A stretch of DNA of 64,000 nucleotides from Ectobacillus sp. JY-23 (GCF_023022965.1 NZ_CP095462.1:1116001-1180000), one strand, 5' to 3'; positions 51,189 to 58,537 are shown, numbered from the stretch's first letter. Notes: generated by a model not told the origin, from the sequence alone. Numbers and translations: made by a program.

Positions 51189-52066
51189 TTCTTGAGCGAC
51201 ACACCAAAGATTTTCGCTTCCAGTGCTCGCCCCGTTGGCGTAGCCGCTAACCCCCCTTGCGCTGTTTCTCTTAACGCAACCGGCATTGTTTGACCAATTC
51301 TATACATTGCATCAATCACCTCATCACACGGTATTCTACTAGTTACACCTGCTAGAGCCATATCTGCCGCAACCATCGCGTTTGCCGCTCCCATCGCATT
51401 TCGCTTCACACAAGGAACCTCTACCAATCCAGCTACAGGATCACAAACAAGACCCAGCATATTTTTTAGTGTAATTGCCATCGCTTCTGCACTTTGTTGC
51501 GGTGTTCCCCCTGCCATTTCGGTAATAGCAGCAGCAGCCATACCACTCGCTGAACCAACTTCCGCCTGACAGCCTCCTGCTGCACCTGAAATCGAAGCAT
51601 TATTTGCAACAACAAAGCCAAATGCACCAGCCGTAAATAAAAACTCAATCATTTGTTCACGCGTTGGATTTAGCTTGTTTTTCACAGCAAACAACGTACC
51701 AGGGACAACACCAGCTGAGCCAGCTGTCGGCGTAGCACAAATAGTACCCATTGCAGCGTTCACTTCATTCGTCGCTACCGCTTTACTCACAGCATCTAAA
51801 AGCAAGTTACCCGATAGCGCTTTACCACTTTTAATATAGTTCTGCAGTAGAACTGCATCTCCTCCTGTTAAGCCTGAAACAGATTGCACCCCCTGTAAAC
51901 CGCGTTCAACCGCTTGCTCCATCACGGTTAGGTTTCGATCCATCTTTTCCAAAACTGCCTCCCGTGATAAACCCGTCACACGCATTTCTTGTTGAATCAT
52001 TACTTCTGCAATTTTTATGCCTGCATCTTCTGCAAGTTGTACCAACTCTGCAACATTTCTGAACAT
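51185..52066 (-). CDS. sdaAA: L-serine dehydratase, alpha subunit (iron-sulfur)
   Basis: SdaAA with SdaAB deaminates L-serine to pyruvate and ammonia using an oxygen-sensitive [4Fe-4S] cluster. The 293-residue protein has GTICATPTAGSAGVVPG (about residues 107-123), SGAAGGCQAEVGSASGMAAA, and LVCDPVAGLVEVPCVKRN (about 208-225), providing cysteines for the cluster. It lies 11 bp after sdaAB. The 4-bp overlap with recG couples a catabolic gene to a repair helicase, an arrangement also found in B. subtilis. Confidence 0.96.
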   Translation of the reverse strand: MFRNVAELVQLAEDAGIKIAEVMIQQEMRVTGLSREAVLEKMDRNLTVMEQAVERGLQGVQSVSGLTGGDAVLLQNYIKSGKALSGNLLLDAVSKAVATNEVNAAMGTICATPTAGSAGVVPGTLFAVKNKLNPTREQMIEFLFTAGAFGFVVANNASISGAAGGCQAEVGSASGMAAAAITEMAGGTPQQSAEAMAITLKNMLGLVCDPVAGLVEVPCVKRNAMGAANAMVAADMALAGVTSRIPCDEVIDAMYRIGQTMPVALRETAQGGLAATPTGRALEAKIFGVSLKK

Positions 52067-52077
52067 CCCTGCTCCTC

Positions 52078-52740
52078 CTATTCTACCATACGGGTAACTT
52101 GGATAATATTAGGTAAAGATTGAATTTCTTGCATAACATGCTCTTCAATATTATGATCAACTTCTATTACCATTAAAGCTGTCTTACCAATCTCTTTACG
52201 AGCCACTTCCATATGCCCAATATTAATTTGATATTTGGCCAATATATTTGTAACCGAAGAGATGGCACCATATTTATCATTGTGCACAACTAAAATAGCC
52301 GGGTGCATACCACTCAGCTTTAACTCAAATCCATTTAATTCTGTAATTTCAATTTTTCCACCACCGATAGAGATACCTACAACCTCAATCTCTTTTTGAC
52401 CGTCTGTCATCCAAATTCGAGCTGTATTAGGATGATCAACTATTGCCTCTTCTTCTACAAAGGTAATATCCATCCCTAATTGCTGAGCGAGTGCAATGGA
52501 TTCAGGAATGCGCGGATCGTACGTATCAAAGTCTAAAATTCCTCCAATAATGGCCACATCCGTACCATGACCACGGTAGGTCTGTGCAAACGAGCCATAA
52601 AAAGAAACAACCACCTTATCAGGACGAACGCCAAACAACGTGCGAGCAACTCTTCCAATTCTAGCAGCACCCGCAGTATGGGAACTGGAAGGTCCAATCA
52701 TAATGGGACCTATAATATCAAATACAGATTTATACTTCAC
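52078..52740 (-). CDS. sdaAB: L-serine dehydratase, beta subunit
   Basis: SdaAB is the partner subunit of the Fe-S serine dehydratase. The 220-residue protein has SVFDIIGPIMIGPSSSHTAGA (about residues 5-25, the family signature) and YRGHGTDVAIIGG. A C-terminal ACT domain (about 145-220, AILVVHNDKYGAISSVTNIL) may sense serine. The GTG start follows AGGAG. A promoter and a cre-like site in the leader suggest carbon catabolite control. Confidence 0.96.
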   Translation of the reverse strand: MKYKSVFDIIGPIMIGPSSSHTAGAARIGRVARTLFGVRPDKVVVSFYGSFAQTYRGHGTDVAIIGGILDFDTYDPRIPESIALAQQLGMDITFVEEEAIVDHPNTARIWMTDGQKEIEVVGISIGGGKIEITELNGFELKLSGMHPAILVVHNDKYGAISSVTNILAKYQINIGHMEVARKEIGKTALMVIEVDHNIEEHVMQEIQSLPNIIQVTRMVE

Positions 52741-52882
52741 GGTTTCTCCTCCCTCATTTTCACCCTATATACTTGTAAAACAGCAAGATAAATTCAATCT
52801 CTTGTCATAAGCACAACTATATTGGAGAAACTAATGCTCCAACATTCACTTCACAAAGAGTACTTAGCCCTAAAGTCACACT

Positions 52883-52896
52883 TGAAAACGCTTTCC
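52883..52896. promoter_or_regulatory. cre (CcpA) site in the sdaAB leader
   Basis: TGAAAACGCTTTCC matches the cre consensus TGWAANCGNTNWCA at 13 of 14 positions. It lies about 25-35 bases downstream of the predicted start of sdaAB transcription, a roadblock or repression position. Confidence 0.7.
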
Positions 52897-52925
52897 CCAT
52901 AAAATAAGGCGCGATTTCGTATATA

Positions 52926-52954
52926 AGTATATAGGGAAACGGTCGCTTTGTTAA
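52926..52954 (-). promoter_or_regulatory. Sigma-A promoter of sdaAB-sdaAA-recG
   Basis: Minus-strand TTAACA and TATACT, each five of six consensus bases, are spaced exactly 17 bp, just past the fakA terminator. Confidence 0.7.
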
Positions 52955-52965
52955 CCAAAAATCAT

Positions 52966-53000
52966 AAAAAAAGTCTCTCCTGTTAAAAGGAAAGACTTTT
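52966..53000 (-). terminator. Terminator of yloU-fakA
   Basis: AAGTCTTTCCT / AGGAGAGACTT with one mismatch, followed by TTTTT, lies 6 bp past the fakA stop. Confidence 0.8.
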
Positions 53001-53005
53001 CTGTA

Positions 53006-54685
53006 TTATTCAACAGAGAAAATAAAGGCGTATAGGGGTTGATTCCCTTTGTGAATCTCAACTTCAACGTCTTCAAATTCCTCTTCCATAAATGTGAGCA
53101 ACGTTTGCACTTCTTCGTCTGTTGCATCTTCACCTTGTAGAATCGTTAGAATTTCAGAATCTTCATCCAGTAAACGCACAAGTAATTTTTTCGCAGCTTC
53201 CACTTTATCCTTGTCAGTCGCTACAATTTTACTTTCAGCAATACCCATAAAATCATCTTTTCTAATATCAATTCCATCCATTTGTGTATCGCGTACTGCA
53301 TATGTGATTTGCCCTGTTTTTACATGAGCTAATGCTTCTTTCATTGCATCTGCGTTTTCTTCCAAGGCCGCCCCCGGATTAAATGCAAGCATGGCCGCCA
53401 TACCCTGTGGTACTGTTTTAGAAGGAACCACGATAACTTCAGCCTCAGCCACAGAAGCAGCTTGCTGCGCAGCCATAACAATGTTGCTGTTGTTAGGCAA
53501 AATGATAATTTTTTCTGCATTTGCCTCTTCGATTGCTTTTACGATATCCTCTGTGCTTGGATTCATCGTTTGGCCGCCTTCAATAACCTGGGTTGCACCG
53601 ATGCTTTCAAATAGTGTTTTAATACCGGAGCCCATCGCTACTGTAACAATACCATAAGGCTGCTTTTCCTTTGGCTTGCTAGATGCCTCCATGGCAGCCA
53701 TTACCTCTGCCTCATCATGGAGCAGATGAGTGTGCTGTTCACGCATGTTTTCGACTTTGATGTTGATTAAACTTCCATAACGCTGGCCGTAGTTCATTGC
53801 ATCGCCAGGATGCTCCGCATGAATATGAACCTTTACAATTTCCTCGTCAGCAACAACTAGAAGAGAATCTCCATACACACTAATATCATTGCGGAACTTT
53901 TCCTCAGAAAATGGATGTTGTTTAAGCTTCTCAGCATCAAACTTCACCATAAACTCTGTGCAATAGCCATATTCGATATCTTCTGTACTTAAATGACTTT
54001 GTACATTGCGATGCTCTGTTTGTACCATTTGTTCCATAGAAGGTTGCCCTGCAGATAAAGTAATTTTCTCACCTTTTAACTCTGCCAAAAACCCTTCGTA
54101 TACAACACAAAGTCCTTTACCACCGCTATCTACTACCCCTACTTGCTTTAGTACAGGCAATAAATCAGGCGTACGGTTTAATGACGCATTTGCTTCTTTA
54201 ACAACTTCTTCCATAAACAATACAAAATCATCTTGTTTTTTTGCAATAGCCACAGCCTTTTTTGCTGTATCTTTTGCAACCGTCAAAATCGTTCCTTCAA
54301 TCGGTTTCATAACAGCCTTATATGCCGTTTCTACACCTGCTTCTAACCCTTGCGCAAAATCAACTGTTGTTAGAACTGCCTTTTGTTCAATCGATTTAGA
54401 AAGACCGCGGAATAGCTGTGACAAAATAACGCCTGAGTTACCACGAGCACCCATTAAAAGTCCTTTTGCTAAGCTAGCGCCTACTTTACCAGCGTGATCA
54501 GAACTGTTATTTTTTACTTCCTTGGCGCCCGATGTCATGGATAAGTTCATATTGGTACCGGTATCGCCATCAGGAACCGGGAAGACGTTCAGCGCATCTA
54601 CCAATTTCATGTTGTTTGTTAAGTTATTTGCACCTTGTATGATCATTTGCGCAAAACGCTGTCCATCAATTTGTTTCATTGACAC
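53006..54685 (-). CDS. fakA: Fatty acid kinase subunit FakA (YloV, DhaL-type)
   Basis: FakA phosphorylates exogenous fatty acids presented by FakB, feeding PlsX/PlsY. It is often annotated as DAK2-domain protein YloV. The 559-residue protein has an N-terminal DhaL kinase domain with NVFPVPDGDTGTNMNLSMTS (about residues 29-48, Mg/ATP aspartates) and LMGARGNSGVILSQLFRG. Middle and C-terminal domains follow, including EDIEYGYCTEFMVKFD (around 233) and a DegV-like C-terminus. The GTG at 54685 follows AAGGAGG. It lies 23 bp after yloU. Fatty-acid kinase function is known from Staphylococcus and inferred here. Confidence 0.93.
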   Translation of the reverse strand: MSMKQIDGQRFAQMIIQGANNLTNNMKLVDALNVFPVPDGDTGTNMNLSMTSGAKEVKNNSSDHAGKVGASLAKGLLMGARGNSGVILSQLFRGLSKSIEQKAVLTTVDFAQGLEAGVETAYKAVMKPIEGTILTVAKDTAKKAVAIAKKQDDFVLFMEEVVKEANASLNRTPDLLPVLKQVGVVDSGGKGLCVVYEGFLAELKGEKITLSAGQPSMEQMVQTEHRNVQSHLSTEDIEYGYCTEFMVKFDAEKLKQHPFSEEKFRNDISVYGDSLLVVADEEIVKVHIHAEHPGDAMNYGQRYGSLINIKVENMREQHTHLLHDEAEVMAAMEASSKPKEKQPYGIVTVAMGSGIKTLFESIGATQVIEGGQTMNPSTEDIVKAIEEANAEKIIILPNNSNIVMAAQQAASVAEAEVIVVPSKTVPQGMAAMLAFNPGAALEENADAMKEALAHVKTGQITYAVRDTQMDGIDIRKDDFMGIAESKIVATDKDKVEAAKKLLVRLLDEDSEILTILQGEDATDEEVQTLLTFMEEEFEDVEVEIHKGNQPLYAFIFSVE

Positions 54686-54708
54686 TGACCTTCCTCCTTA
54701 CTTGCACA

Positions 54709-55071
54709 TCACAAATTCGTTACTTTAACGCCCTGTACATAAATGTTCACTGAATCCACTGCTAGTCCTACTGTTTGATCCAATGTGTACTTGACTTTTG
54801 TTTGCACATTGTGTGCTACTTCTGAGATTTTTGTACCATAGCTTACAATAATATACATGTCAATATGTACTTCATCGTTTTCGTTTCGAACGATAACCCC
54901 GCGTGTGAAGTTTTCTTTTCTTAGGATTTCCGTTAGTCCGTCTTTTAATTGATTTTTGGAAGCCATTCCGACAATACCGTAGCAATCCACAGCAGCACCG
55001 CCTGCAATGGTTGCAATTACATCTGTGCTGATATCAATTTGACCGTACTGCGTTTTAATTTCGATTGACAT
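54709..55071 (-). CDS. yloU: Asp23/Gls24 family protein YloU
   Basis: YloU is a 120-residue Asp23-family protein, conserved before fakA in Firmicutes, with a role in envelope homeostasis suspected from staphylococcal Asp23. The sequence MSIEIKTQYGQIDISTDVIAT, then IAGGAAVDCYGIVGMASKNQ (about residues 22-41), and YIIVSYGTKISEVAHNVQTKV are family hallmarks. It starts the yloU-fakA operon; a probable promoter lies 50-75 bp upstream, beside the IS605-like element described below. I cannot assign a biochemical activity. Confidence 0.9.
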   Translation of the reverse strand: MSIEIKTQYGQIDISTDVIATIAGGAAVDCYGIVGMASKNQLKDGLTEILRKENFTRGVIVRNENDEVHIDMYIIVSYGTKISEVAHNVQTKVKYTLDQTVGLAVDSVNIYVQGVKVTNL

Positions 55072-55118
55072 ATGTGTTTCCCCCTTTGGTTATAGTCAAA
55101 GTGAGCTAGACTATCATT

Positions 55119-55148
55119 ATCATATACTGTTTGCGGCAAAAATTCCAA
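55119..55148 (-). promoter_or_regulatory. Putative promoter of yloU-fakA
   Basis: Minus-strand TTGGAA and TATGAT are spaced 18 bp (GATAAT at 55116-55121 is an alternative -10). The -35 begins 11 bases past the TTCAA end of the IS605-like element. Confidence 0.5.
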
Positions 55149-55158
55149 TTTTCGTTTT
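55139..55158 (-). other. Guide-like segment immediately past the IS605-type right end
   Basis: In TnpB systems the omega RNA continues about 16-20 bases past the element's right end as the targeting guide. Here those bases are AAAACGAAAATTGGAA and a few T, and they include the -35 of the yloU promoter. This is a positional inference only. Confidence 0.25.
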
Positions 55159-55419
55159 TTGAACTCCCCTCACTTAGCTAACGCTTGAAGTGCAGGATTC
55201 CTACAAACACCGATGTACCATCGGTTATTTAGAAGGCTACCCCCGTAGTCCCTACGGTTGATACGAATTTCGCATGCTATTACAACTTTGTTTTCACTTA
55301 GTCTTCGTGCTGTAATTTCACTGTTTTATCCTCTTTGCGACTTTTGAAAGATATGGGCGAACGACACCCACCCGACAAGTTCTCTTTACGCAACAAGAAA
55401 CCACGCTTGAATTCGTTTG
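55159..55419 (-). ncRNA. Candidate orphan omega-like RNA
   Basis: From about 55419 to the right end the minus strand carries several hairpins in a row: TGGGTG/CGCCCA (55354-55370), CCGTAG/CTACGG with a GGA loop (55243-55257), ACCGATG/CATCGGT with a GTA loop (55209-55225), and the terminal hairpin at 55171-55192. No coding frame accounts for them. The phrase GGGGGTAGCC between hairpins and GTAGGAATCCTGCAC before the last resemble omega RNAs next to IS605 tnpB in Bacillaceae, from memory. An extended -10 promoter lies at its 5' side. Confidence 0.4.
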
Positions 55420-55425
55420 ATGCCC

Positions 55426-55434
55426 ATTATACCA
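55426..55434 (-). promoter_or_regulatory. Extended -10 promoter for the omega-like RNA
   Basis: TGGTATAAT on the minus strand is a perfect extended -10 element, with no consensus -35. It would start an RNA near 55419. Confidence 0.4.
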
Positions 55435-55620
55435 AAAATTCAGGCGAACACCTACCGACATTCATCTCCCGTCTACTCATTGAGCTATCTCTTCACATTC
55501 CTTGCCGTGAGAGTCTTCTGTAGGAAATTAGATAAAAGTTACTTGCAATACAGCCACACGTTACCTAATGTGTGATTCTAGCACCTGTTATTACTATGAT
55601 AAGCAAAATAGTCCATTGTT

Positions 55621-55652
55621 ATTATACAACATAGTCTCCTATGTTATGTCAA
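55621..55652 (-). promoter_or_regulatory. MerR-type promoter geometry upstream of the omega-like element
   Basis: Consensus TTGACA and TATAAT are separated by 20 bp rather than 17. The spacer holds a perfect inverted repeat AACATAG-GAGA-CTATGTT (55628-55645). MerR-family activators twist such long-spacer promoters. It reads toward the element and yloU. No MerR gene is in the window. Confidence 0.45.
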
Positions 55653-55684
55653 GTAATTTTTCTTGATTTCTTTATTTAACTGTA

Positions 55685-55713
55685 TTGCATTCTCTCACTA
55701 CTTGTGATAAATT
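55685..55713 (+). promoter_or_regulatory. Putative promoter of rpmB
   Basis: Plus-strand TTGCAT and TAAATT are spaced 17 bp and lie 75 bp upstream of rpmB. Moderate matches; the leader would be about 68 bases. Confidence 0.35.
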
Positions 55714-55787
55714 ATAGAAGTGTTTTCAGCTTACAGACTGAGTATGTAAAATTTGGTATGTTCCGTAGAGTTAGGAGGGAAATATAG

Positions 55788-55976
55788 ATGGCTCGTGTAT
55801 GTGCAATTACAGGAAGAAAAGCTCGCACTGGTAACTCACGCTCTCACGCTATGAACGCTACTAAGCGTAAATGGGGTGCTAACCTTCAAAAAGTTCGCAT
55901 CGTTGTGAACGGTAAAGTGAAACGTGTTTACGTTTCTGCCAGAGCATTGAAATCAGGCAAAATCGAACGCGTATAA
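55788..55976 (+). CDS. rpmB: 50S ribosomal protein L28
   Basis: L28 is a small 50S protein near the L1 region. The 62-residue product begins [20 protein letters not shown] and has [23 protein letters not shown] (about residues 26-48), the family core. Only one cysteine (Cys5) is present, so it is not the four-cysteine zinc form. TAGGAGGG lies before the ATG. It is the only protein gene on the plus strand in the window, divergent from yloU and convergent with spoVM, as in Bacillus. Confidence 0.98.
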   Translation: MARVCAITGRKARTGNSRSHAMNATKRKWGANLQKVRIVVNGKVKRVYVSARALKSGKIERV

Positions 55977-55977
55977 T

Positions 55978-56010
55978 AAAAAAAGAGCCGGAAAATTCGG
56001 CTCTTTTTTA
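55978..56010 (+). terminator. Terminator of rpmB
   Basis: AAAAGAGCCG / CGGCTCTTTT with seven T lies 2 bp past the stop. Confidence 0.9.
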
Positions 56011-56105
56011 TTTGAGACAATCTATTGTATATATTATTATTATATACTGTAACTAGATGTTGATTGAGATTATTTGCAAGTTGGAGTTTAAGACAGCACA
56101 AGATT

Positions 56106-56135
56106 AAAAAAAGCACCGTTTGCGGTGCTTTTTTT
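56106..56135. terminator. Bidirectional terminator between spoVM and rpmB
   Basis: GCACCG / CGGTGC flanked by A7 and T7 on the two sides overlaps the spoVM stop codon and separates it from convergent rpmB. Confidence 0.85.
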
Positions 56136-56214
56136 AATCTTTTTTAAATGTATTCAGCATCGCACGTACAAGGCCACCCAGAAACTTTGGCAATTTAATT
56201 GTATAAAATCTCAT
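56134..56214 (-). CDS. spoVM: Stage V sporulation protein M (26 residues)
   Basis: SpoVM is a tiny amphipathic peptide that recognises convex membrane of the forespore and anchors SpoIVA and the coat. The 26-residue product starts MRFYTIKLPKFLGGLVRAML and ends NTFKKD, nearly the B. subtilis peptide, including the helix-breaking Pro9. GGGAGGG lies 5 bases before the ATG, and a sigma-E-like promoter precedes it. It sits between thiN and rpmB, the conserved location. It is too short for routine gene finders and is easily missed. Confidence 0.95.
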   Translation of the reverse strand: MRFYTIKLPKFLGGLVRAMLNTFKKD

Positions 56215-56244
56215 GGTTTCCCTCCCACTCCCCATTGCTCACAT

Positions 56245-56273
56245 AATGTATGGTTGACAAGAATTGTATTAAT
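56245..56273 (-). promoter_or_regulatory. Sigma-E-like promoter of spoVM
   Basis: Minus-strand CATACATT is a perfect match to the sigma-E -10 (CATACANT). ATTAATA lies 14 bp upstream as a partial -35 and overlaps the thiN stop. spoVM is a mother-cell sigma-E gene in B. subtilis. Confidence 0.6.
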
Positions 56274-56910
56274 CAGTACTACTTATCACCAATAATATGC
56301 CGCTCGTAAATGAAAAAGTACCTTTTTTAGTACTGAGTTCATTACTTACACATAAAGTAGAGCCCCACTGAATGGTTTGATTGTGAAGAGGATATTTAAA
56401 ACCTTGTAATGTAATGCCTGTAACCGTTTCTGTTAAAGGCAAGAAAGATATGTATGGAAATCGTTGATTTTGTTCAATTACATAGGTTCCTGCACGTTTT
56501 ATACCAATTTCATTTTTATGATCTACCAGTATCATTTCTGTTTCAACATCTAAACTTCTCACCAACAGTTGAATATTGGCTAATCCATGATCTAATCTGC
56601 CACCTGTTGCTCCGAAGATGCGTATGATATCCGGCTTTTGTTTCAATGCCCATGTTACTGCGAGCTCTAAATCTGTCTCATCTTTTTCCTTCGGCAGAAT
56701 GTGTAAAGTAGTTTGTTCACGCATCCACCGCAGTTCTTCTTCTGACACTGAATCGTAATCTCCGAAAGCTGCAATAGGCGTGATATTTCGCTGCAGCAAA
56801 TAAAACACCCCTCGATCCGCAGCCACCCACTGCACATCATCATTTTCGTAATAAGAGAAGTCTGGATAATGATCGACAGGTCCACCTGCCAAAATATGGA
56901 ATATTTTCAT
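56269..56910 (-). CDS. thiN: Thiamine pyrophosphokinase
   Basis: ThiN converts thiamine directly to thiamine diphosphate using ATP. The 213-residue product starts MKIFHILAGGPVDHYPDFSYYE and has VAADRGVFYLLQRNITPIAAFGDYDSV (about residues 31-57, with the catalytic GD.DS). DETDLELAVTWAL and the IFGATGGRLDHGLANIQLL motif lie near 120. The ATG at 56910 follows AAGGAG by 6 bases; a start at 56937 is rejected. It follows rpe after a hairpin. The spoVM promoter is embedded in its 3' end. Confidence 0.95.
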   Translation of the reverse strand: MKIFHILAGGPVDHYPDFSYYENDDVQWVAADRGVFYLLQRNITPIAAFGDYDSVSEEELRWMREQTTLHILPKEKDETDLELAVTWALKQKPDIIRIFGATGGRLDHGLANIQLLVRSLDVETEMILVDHKNEIGIKRAGTYVIEQNQRFPYISFLPLTETVTGITLQGFKYPLHNQTIQWGSTLCVSNELSTKKGTFSFTSGILLVISSTD

Positions 56911-56954
56911 GTCATTCTCCTTAGTATTCGGAAGCACTCATTTCAATGCATATC

Positions 56955-56992
56955 AAAGAGGATGCCCCCATCATTGTTTGAGGCACCCTCTT
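56955..56992 (-). terminator. Hairpin between rpe and thiN
   Basis: AAGAGGGTGCC / GGCATCCTCTT with a long loop lies 2 bp past the rpe stop but has only three T after it, so it is a weak terminator. Confidence 0.55.
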
Positions 56993-56994
56993 CT

Positions 56995-57639
56995 TTAACC
57001 GCGTAGACTGCGAATTGCTTCGACACGATCCGTTTTGTTGTAGACAGCTGAGCCTGCAACTAGGACGTTGGCTCCCGCTTCTACACAAAGCTTTGCCGTC
57101 TCAGTATTTACACCGCCGTCTACTTCAATTTCTACGTTTAAACCACGTTCTCTGACCATATCCGCCACCTGCTCAATCTTTGGTAAAACTGATGCAATGA
57201 ACGTCTGACCTCCAAAGCCTGGGTTAACAGTCATTAAAAGAACCATATCTACTTCATCGATAATATGTTCAATCATTGATACAGGGGTATGAGGGTTTAA
57301 AACTACCCCAGCTTTCACACCGTATGATTTAATAAGTTGAATAGTTCTGTGAAGATGCGGACACGCTTCTACATGTACAGTGATAATATCTGCTCCTGCC
57401 TTAGCAAATGTTTCGATATAAGCATCCGGATTTTCAATCATCAGATGGACATCCAAGGGTAGATTTGTAACTGGTCTGATTGCCTCAACAATAAGCGGTC
57501 CAATCGTAATATTAGGTACAAAGTGACCATCCATGACATCTACATGTATATAATCTGCTCCGCCACGCTCTACCTCTCGCACTTCTTCACCCAATTTTGC
57601 AAAGTCTGCTGATAAAATAGAAGGTGCAATTTTAATCAT
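56995..57639 (-). CDS. rpe: Ribulose-phosphate 3-epimerase
   Basis: Rpe interconverts ribulose-5-phosphate and xylulose-5-phosphate in the pentose phosphate pathway. The 214-residue TIM barrel has [34 protein letters not shown] (about residues 32-48, metal-binding His and Asp), [26 protein letters not shown] and [11 protein letters not shown] (about 174-184). It lies 2 bp after rsgA, in the usual prkC-rsgA-rpe-thiN string. Confidence 0.97.
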   Translation of the reverse strand: MIKIAPSILSADFAKLGEEVREVERGGADYIHVDVMDGHFVPNITIGPLIVEAIRPVTNLPLDVHLMIENPDAYIETFAKAGADIITVHVEACPHLHRTIQLIKSYGVKAGVVLNPHTPVSMIEHIIDEVDMVLLMTVNPGFGGQTFIASVLPKIEQVADMVRERGLNVEIEVDGGVNTETAKLCVEAGANVLVAGSAVYNKTDRVEAIRSLRG

Positions 57640-57641
57640 GG

Positions 57642-58523
57642 TTAATACCTCGGCTTTCTATCTCTTATTTCTTGTACAAATTGTGTATAGTGCTCATAAC
57701 GATAAGAAGGAATTTCTCCGTTTTCTACCGCTGCTTTCACAGCACATTTTGGTTCGGCCAAATGGGTACATCCTCTAAATTTACAAGCGTGCTTACGCAA
57801 CTTGAACTCTGGAAAACAATCCGTTAAATCTTCAACGCTCATATCTGTAAAATCTAGAGAACTAAAGCCTGGTGTATCAGCAACAAGGCCTGCTCCAACC
57901 TCAATGAGCTCTACATGCCTTGTCGTATGCTTACCACGCCCAAGATGCGATGAAATACCACTTGTTTTTAGTGCAAGTTCAGGACGTAATTGATTCAATA
58001 ACGATGATTTACCCACACCTGACTGCCCAGCCACAACTGATACTTTATTTCGTAAAAGGGGCCATAATCGATCCACACTGTCTTGCATTGTTGTTGAAGT
58101 AAATATAACCCGGTAGCCCATTCTTTCATAATCCGCTGCATATGCCTGGATATCAGGCAATCGCGCTTCATCTATTAAATCCATCTTACTAATACAAATA
58201 ATAGGCTCAATGAAATTGAACTCAATCAGTGTCAAAAAACGATCTAATAGAGTCGTGCTAAAATCCGGTTCTACGGCAGAAAAGACAAGGATCGCTTGAT
58301 CTACATTAGCAATAGGAGGACGTACAAGCTCATTCTTCCTCTCTCCTACCTCTAAAATATAACCATCTGTTTCGTTTTCTGCCTGAAATACAACATAATC
58401 GCCGACAAGAGGGGTAATTTTATTTTTGCGGAATACACCGCGCCCCCGGCATTGCGTAATGCCTCCTTCGTGCGCGACATAATAAAATCCGCTTAATGCT
58501 TTGATAATTTTTCCCTCAGGCAT
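57642..58523 (-). CDS. rsgA: Ribosome small-subunit GTPase RsgA (YloQ/CpgA)
   Basis: RsgA checks late 30S maturation; B. subtilis CpgA also acts as a metabolite phosphatase. The 293-residue protein has an N-terminal OB fold. Its circularly permuted GTPase has G4-like [11 protein letters not shown] (about residues 115-125) before G1 [17 protein letters not shown] (about 167-183) and G3 [12 protein letters not shown]-terminal zinc site has CKFRGCTH. It is phosphorylated by PrkC in B. subtilis and lies 14 bp after prkC here. Confidence 0.96.
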   Translation of the reverse strand: MPEGKIIKALSGFYYVAHEGGITQCRGRGVFRKNKITPLVGDYVVFQAENETDGYILEVGERKNELVRPPIANVDQAILVFSAVEPDFSTTLLDRFLTLIEFNFIEPIICISKMDLIDEARLPDIQAYAADYERMGYRVIFTSTTMQDSVDRLWPLLRNKVSVVAGQSGVGKSSLLNQLRPELALKTSGISSHLGRGKHTTRHVELIEVGAGLVADTPGFSSLDFTDMSVEDLTDCFPEFKLRKHACKFRGCTHLAEPKCAVKAAVENGEIPSYRYEHYTQFVQEIRDRKPRY

Positions 58524-58537
58524 ACACTCACTCCTTG

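Larger units (their letters stand above)
55159..55575 (-). mobile_element. TnpB-less IS200/IS605-type element or relic
   Basis: The right end is GAGGGGAGTTCAA preceded by a subterminal hairpin (CACTTCAAGC, GTTA, GCTAAGTG) at 55171-55192, the layout of IS605-family right ends. A second short hairpin (CACACATT / AACGTGTG with one G-T pair, 55556-55575) could be the left end. No transposase frame lies between. The length, about 415 bp, and palindromic ends fit a non-autonomous IS605-type element. Exact termini and the family are inferred. Confidence 0.5.

Noticed and set aside
55335-55523. 62-codon plus-strand open frame inside the IS605-like region
   Set aside because: No ribosome binding site, no recognisable protein family, and it lies antisense to the hairpin series; a chance frame.
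55159-55575. HEARO/IscB-type omega RNA instead of a TnpB-type one
   Set aside because: No HNH or IscB frame follows, and the TTCAA right end with its hairpin fits tnpB elements better; I cannot exclude it without a covariance search.
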